This document shows, one piece after another, positions 4,830 through 7,088 of a stretch of DNA of 7,088 nt. Made by a program: the position numbers and the translations under genes. Source of the DNA: Methanoregula sp. (lineage in GTDB: Archaea; Halobacteriota; Methanomicrobia; Methanomicrobiales; Methanospirillaceae); assembly GCA_028705545.1 (NCBI GenBank), contig JAQWDG010000095.1:1-7088 (forward strand), written 5' to 3'. The notes beneath the pieces are model-generated. The model made no database searches. It was not told the DNA's origin and saw only the letters and a list, made by a program, of their open reading frames with translations. The stretch's first letter is position 1; the number at the start of each line of letters is the position of its first letter.

Positions 4830-6374
4830 ATGTCAAACGTCACCACCCTTCTCGATGCAAAGAGCGTTCCCGAGGCAAAGGCTGCCTTTATCTGCCCGTC
4901 GCGAAACGAGACGTACAGCTACAAGCAGCTCCGGGACGAGATGAACCGGATCGGGAACGGCCTTCTTTTGCTCGGGATAAAAAAAGGCGACCGGGTCTGC
5001 ATCTATCTTGACAGCTCGCCCGAATACCTGATCAGTTACTTTGCGATCTGGCGGATCGGTGCGGTGGCGGTTCCGACCAATATCGTGTACCAGGGAGAGG
5101 AACTGCTCCACGCGGTAAAGGACGCAGGGGCCTGCGCGATCATCACGGACGTGCACCGGGCCGATATCGTTGCCGGGGTACAGAAGGAAGCCCCGGGTCT
5201 TACGCACGTGATCTGCGTCGGGGGAATGGGTCCTGCCTGCACGGCGGCATGGGAATCGTTCCCCCCGGCGCCGGCCGATATGCGGGCGGCCAACTGCGGG
5301 ATGGACGATCTCTGCCACCTCCAGTATACGGCCGGGACGACCGGGAAACCCAAGGGCGCGATGCTCACGCACGGGAACTGGATGACGGCGCTCGACGCGG
5401 AACGCGAGGCGCTCCGGCTCCTGCCGGACGATGTATATCTCGGGATCTACCCGATGGGCCATGTCGGGTTGTCGTGGGGTCTTGCCGTGCTCCGGGCCGG
5501 CGGGACGTTTGTGATGATGGAGCGCTTCGAGCCGGAACGGTATCTCTCGCTTGCAGAGAAATACCGGGTGACCGTGCTTGCCGGGATGCCCCCGGTGATC
5601 CATACGCTGATCCATGCGCCACCCGGGACCGGGGACCGGCTCAAAGATGCCCGCCTCATCATTTCGGGGGGCGGCAACCTCCTTCCCGCGGTCTGGGAGG
5701 CGTTTGACAAACGCTACCACATCCCGGTTGCGAACTCCTACGGCCTCTCGGAGACGATCGTGATCGGTTCCGGCACGACCACGCTGCCCGAGTACCCGCA
5801 CCTCACGAAAAATTACCAGAGCGTGGGAGTCGCGGTCGGCTACACGGAAGTCCGGGTGGTCTCCGTCGACGACCCTGAGACCGAGATGGCCCCGGGAGAC
5901 GCCGGGGAGATCGCGCTCCGCGGGCCTTCTGTTGCGAAAGGCTACTGGAACCTGCCCGAGGCCACGGCAGCGGTCTTCCGTCACGACGGCTGGTTTTTGA
6001 CCGGCGATATCGGGTACATGGACAGGGACGGGATCCTCTACATCACCGACCGGAAAAAGGACATGATCATCATGTCGGGCTGGAAGGTCTACCCGACCGA
6101 GGTGGAAAACGTGGTTGTCCAGCACCCGGCGGTTGCGGATGTGGCGGTCTTTGGCGTCCCGGACGAGCGGAGGGGCGAGATCCCGGTTGCGGCGGTTGTC
6201 TTAAAGGACGGGGCGTCTCTTTCTCCGGATGAGTTCGATGCATTCTGCCGGAAGCACCTCGGAGGCTACAAGGTGCCGCGGAAACTTTTGATCGTCGATG
6301 CCCTTCCGCGGGTCCACGGCTGGAAGCTGCTTCGCCGCACGCTTCGGGAAAAATTCGGTAAAACCGGGCAATAA
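4830..6374 (+). CDS. AMP-forming acyl-CoA synthetase / AMP-dependent ligase
   Basis: Encodes 514 residues, the usual length for the class I adenylate-forming family. The expected reaction is carboxylic acid + ATP to acyl-AMP + PPi, then transfer to CoA. Motifs are in order: P-loop YTAGTTGKPKG (166-176), aromatic/A4-type segment YPMGHVGLSWG (207-217), A5 NSYGLSET (302-309), A7 GWFLTGDIG (387-395, with D393 for ribose binding), A8 hinge DRKKDMIIMSGWKVYPTEVE (407-426), and C-terminal PRVHGWKLLRR (493-503) with K499 at the catalytic-lysine position. The last motif is atypical: the family usually has TGK there and this protein has GWK. There is no signal or membrane segment, so it is cytoplasmic. 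The acid substrate cannot be read from sequence; medium- or long-chain fatty acids or aryl acids are all possible. The ATG at 4830 follows a clear TATA box at a suitable distance. It appears monocistronic. Confidence 0.93.
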   Translation: MSNVTTLLDAKSVPEAKAAFICPSRNETYSYKQLRDEMNRIGNGLLLLGIKKGDRVCIYLDSSPEYLISYFAIWRIGAVAVPTNIVYQGEELLHAVKDAGACAIITDVHRADIVAGVQKEAPGLTHVICVGGMGPACTAAWESFPPAPADMRAANCGMDDLCHLQYTAGTTGKPKGAMLTHGNWMTALDAEREALRLLPDDVYLGIYPMGHVGLSWGLAVLRAGGTFVMMERFEPERYLSLAEKYRVTVLAGMPPVIHTLIHAPPGTGDRLKDARLIISGGGNLLPAVWEAFDKRYHIPVANSYGLSETIVIGSGTTTLPEYPHLTKNYQSVGVAVGYTEVRVVSVDDPETEMAPGDAGEIALRGPSVAKGYWNLPEATAAVFRHDGWFLTGDIGYMDRDGILYITDRKKDMIIMSGWKVYPTEVENVVVQHPAVADVAVFGVPDERRGEIPVAAVVLKDGASLSPDEFDAFCRKHLGGYKVPRKLLIVDALPRVHGWKLLRRTLREKFGKTGQ

Positions 6375-6422
6375 GCAAAACGCACAGAAATTCTGCGACA
6401 AATTTCATTTTAAGTCGGAAAC

Positions 6423-6429
6423 TTTTTTT
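6423..6429 (+). terminator. T7 tract after the AMP-forming ligase gene
   Basis: A run of seven T lies about 49 bases past the TAA at 6372-6374 without a stem. It may end the ligase transcript. Because it runs directly into AT-rich promoter-like DNA of the next gene, its role is ambiguous. Confidence 0.4.
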
Positions 6430-6450
6430 AATAGCGTATTAATAATATTA
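6424..6450 (+). promoter_or_regulatory. AT-rich promoter region of the KaiC-like gene
   Basis: TTTTTTAATA (6424-6433) and the following TATTAATAATATTA (6437-6450, containing the palindrome TAATATTA) form a sharply AT-rich island in GC-rich DNA. It lies directly before the ribosome site GGAG (6454-6457) of the KaiC-like gene. A TATA box probably lies at the left end, but the transcript start cannot be fixed. Confidence 0.45.
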
Positions 6451-6466
6451 GTCGGAGCATTGAGAA

Positions 6467-7087
6467 GTGGATACGAGGAGCCGGATCGAAGATATTCCGA
6501 TCACCGGTACGCCAAAGAAACGGTCCACCGGCATCGTGGGCCTCAACCTCCTGCTTGACGGCGGGTTTCCCCAGGGGTCGGTCATCATGGTGTACGGGAC
6601 GCCGCTTGCGGGCGTCGACCTTGCGGCGATGCAGTTCTGGAAGGTCGAGGGCGAGGAAGGCACGTACCTCATGAACGACGGCGATGTGGAGACCGGCATG
6701 ATTGACGCGGCCGAGCTCTACCCGGAGATGTATATCCCGCAGATGATCGGCCACCGGATCGTTATCGACTCGTTCTCCACGATTATTATCAAGTACGGGA
6801 TCGACAATGCGCTCAAGTTCCTGCGGCTCGCCCGCGAAGAAATCCGCAGGCGCAATGCAAACCTGATGTTTATTGTCTACTCCAACGTCCACTCGCCTGT
6901 CGAGATGACACGGCTCATGCGTTCTGCAGATATCGTGATGGAGCTCAAGACCGAGATCCGGCAGAGCGAGATCGAGCGCATGCTCATCGTCCACAAGATC
7001 CGGGACGGCCCGGTCCCCCAGCGGCTCCTGCCGTTTATTATTACGGAACACGGGATCGAGGCTTCGACAACGTCGAGAGTGGTGTAG
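6467..7087 (+). CDS. KaiC/RadA-like RecA-superfamily protein with degenerate P-loop
   Basis: Encodes 206 residues. The N-terminus STGIVGLNLLLDGGFPQGSV (20-39) is the standard entry of KaiC/Rad55-type domains (TGIxxLDxLLxGGxPxGS). The Walker A position reads GTPLAGVDLAAMQF (44-57) instead of GxPGxGKTTLAxQF, so the lysine is V50 and the next residue is D51. The strand where KaiC proteins carry the catalytic EE pair reads TYLMNDGD (66-73). The Walker B-like IVIDSFST (98-105) keeps D101. Strand FIVYSNVHSP (135-144) and the end LPFIITEHGIEA (188-199) match the rest of the fold. The region between the second strand and Walker B is short, and the whole is smaller than a typical KaiC domain of about 230 residues. 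It probably binds nucleotide poorly or not at all and acts as a regulatory or structural partner; this is inference. The GTG start is chosen for the GGAG 9 bases upstream and the lack of an earlier in-frame start. TAG is at 7085-7087, so the gene is complete. Confidence 0.85.
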   Translation: MDTRSRIEDIPITGTPKKRSTGIVGLNLLLDGGFPQGSVIMVYGTPLAGVDLAAMQFWKVEGEEGTYLMNDGDVETGMIDAAELYPEMYIPQMIGHRIVIDSFSTIIIKYGIDNALKFLRLAREEIRRRNANLMFIVYSNVHSPVEMTRLMRSADIVMELKTEIRQSEIERMLIVHKIRDGPVPQRLLPFIITEHGIEASTTSRVV

Positions 7088-7088
7088 A

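Noticed and set aside
4833..6125. Minus-strand open frame of 430 codons opposite the AMP-forming ligase
   Set aside because: The ligase motifs are unmistakable on the plus strand; the antisense product is Arg/His/Pro/Asp-rich with no recognisable domain and is typical of shadow frames in GC-rich genes.
6428..7051. Minus-strand open frame opposite the KaiC-like gene
   Set aside because: No domain pattern; the plus strand matches the KaiC fold throughout and has a proper ribosome site.

Overview
The window looks like a piece of a GC-rich euryarchaeal chromosome, most likely a methanogen of the Methanomicrobiales (Methanoregula-like). This lineage call is inferred, not proven. It rests on an archaeal-type initiator tRNA (A1:U72, three G:C pairs in the anticodon stem, no encoded CCA), TATA-box promoters, plain oligo-T terminators, and gene families common in methanogens: a COG1361-type S-layer-like envelope protein, Yip1 membrane proteins, a KaiC/RadA-like protein and an archaeal thioredoxin.

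Left part (1-2983). The window opens inside the last 60 codons of a plus-strand membrane protein whose C-terminus aligns with the Yip1-family protein further right. Its stop overlaps, tail to tail, the end of a minus-strand class I SAM methyltransferase (176-1048). Next is a tight minus-strand pair: a five-helix Yip1-family protein (2315-2983) followed with zero spacing by a secreted, membrane-anchored protein with three Ig-like repeats (1157-2314). The pair ends at a hairpin plus T-tract terminator (1118-1154).

Middle part (2984-4660). A minus-strand initiator tRNA-Met (3142-3216) has a clear TATA box and T9 terminator. Divergent from it is a thioredoxin (3332-3733) with a helical N-terminal extension. 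A palindromic A6-GATC-T7 terminator separates thioredoxin from a convergent small ORF (3752-4042) encoding a His/Gln/Arg-rich, probably disordered 96-residue protein with an AT-hook-like segment. Upstream of that ORF, on the same strand, lies a two-helix membrane protein with a PH-like domain (4100-4660).

Right part (4661-7088). A divergent promoter region with a clear TATATA box leads to an AMP-forming acyl-CoA synthetase-like enzyme (4830-6374). After an AT-rich spacer comes a complete, GTG-started KaiC/RadA-like protein (6467-7087) that has lost its Walker A lysine and the KaiC-type catalytic glutamates, so it is probably a non-hydrolysing paralogue.

The window is mostly ordinary archaeal housekeeping and envelope genes. 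I see no CRISPR array, insertion sequence, toxin-antitoxin pair or phage module. The most unusual items are the pseudo-ATPase KaiC-like protein, the disordered His-rich protein with its odd start region, and the altered catalytic-lysine motif of the AMP-forming ligase.
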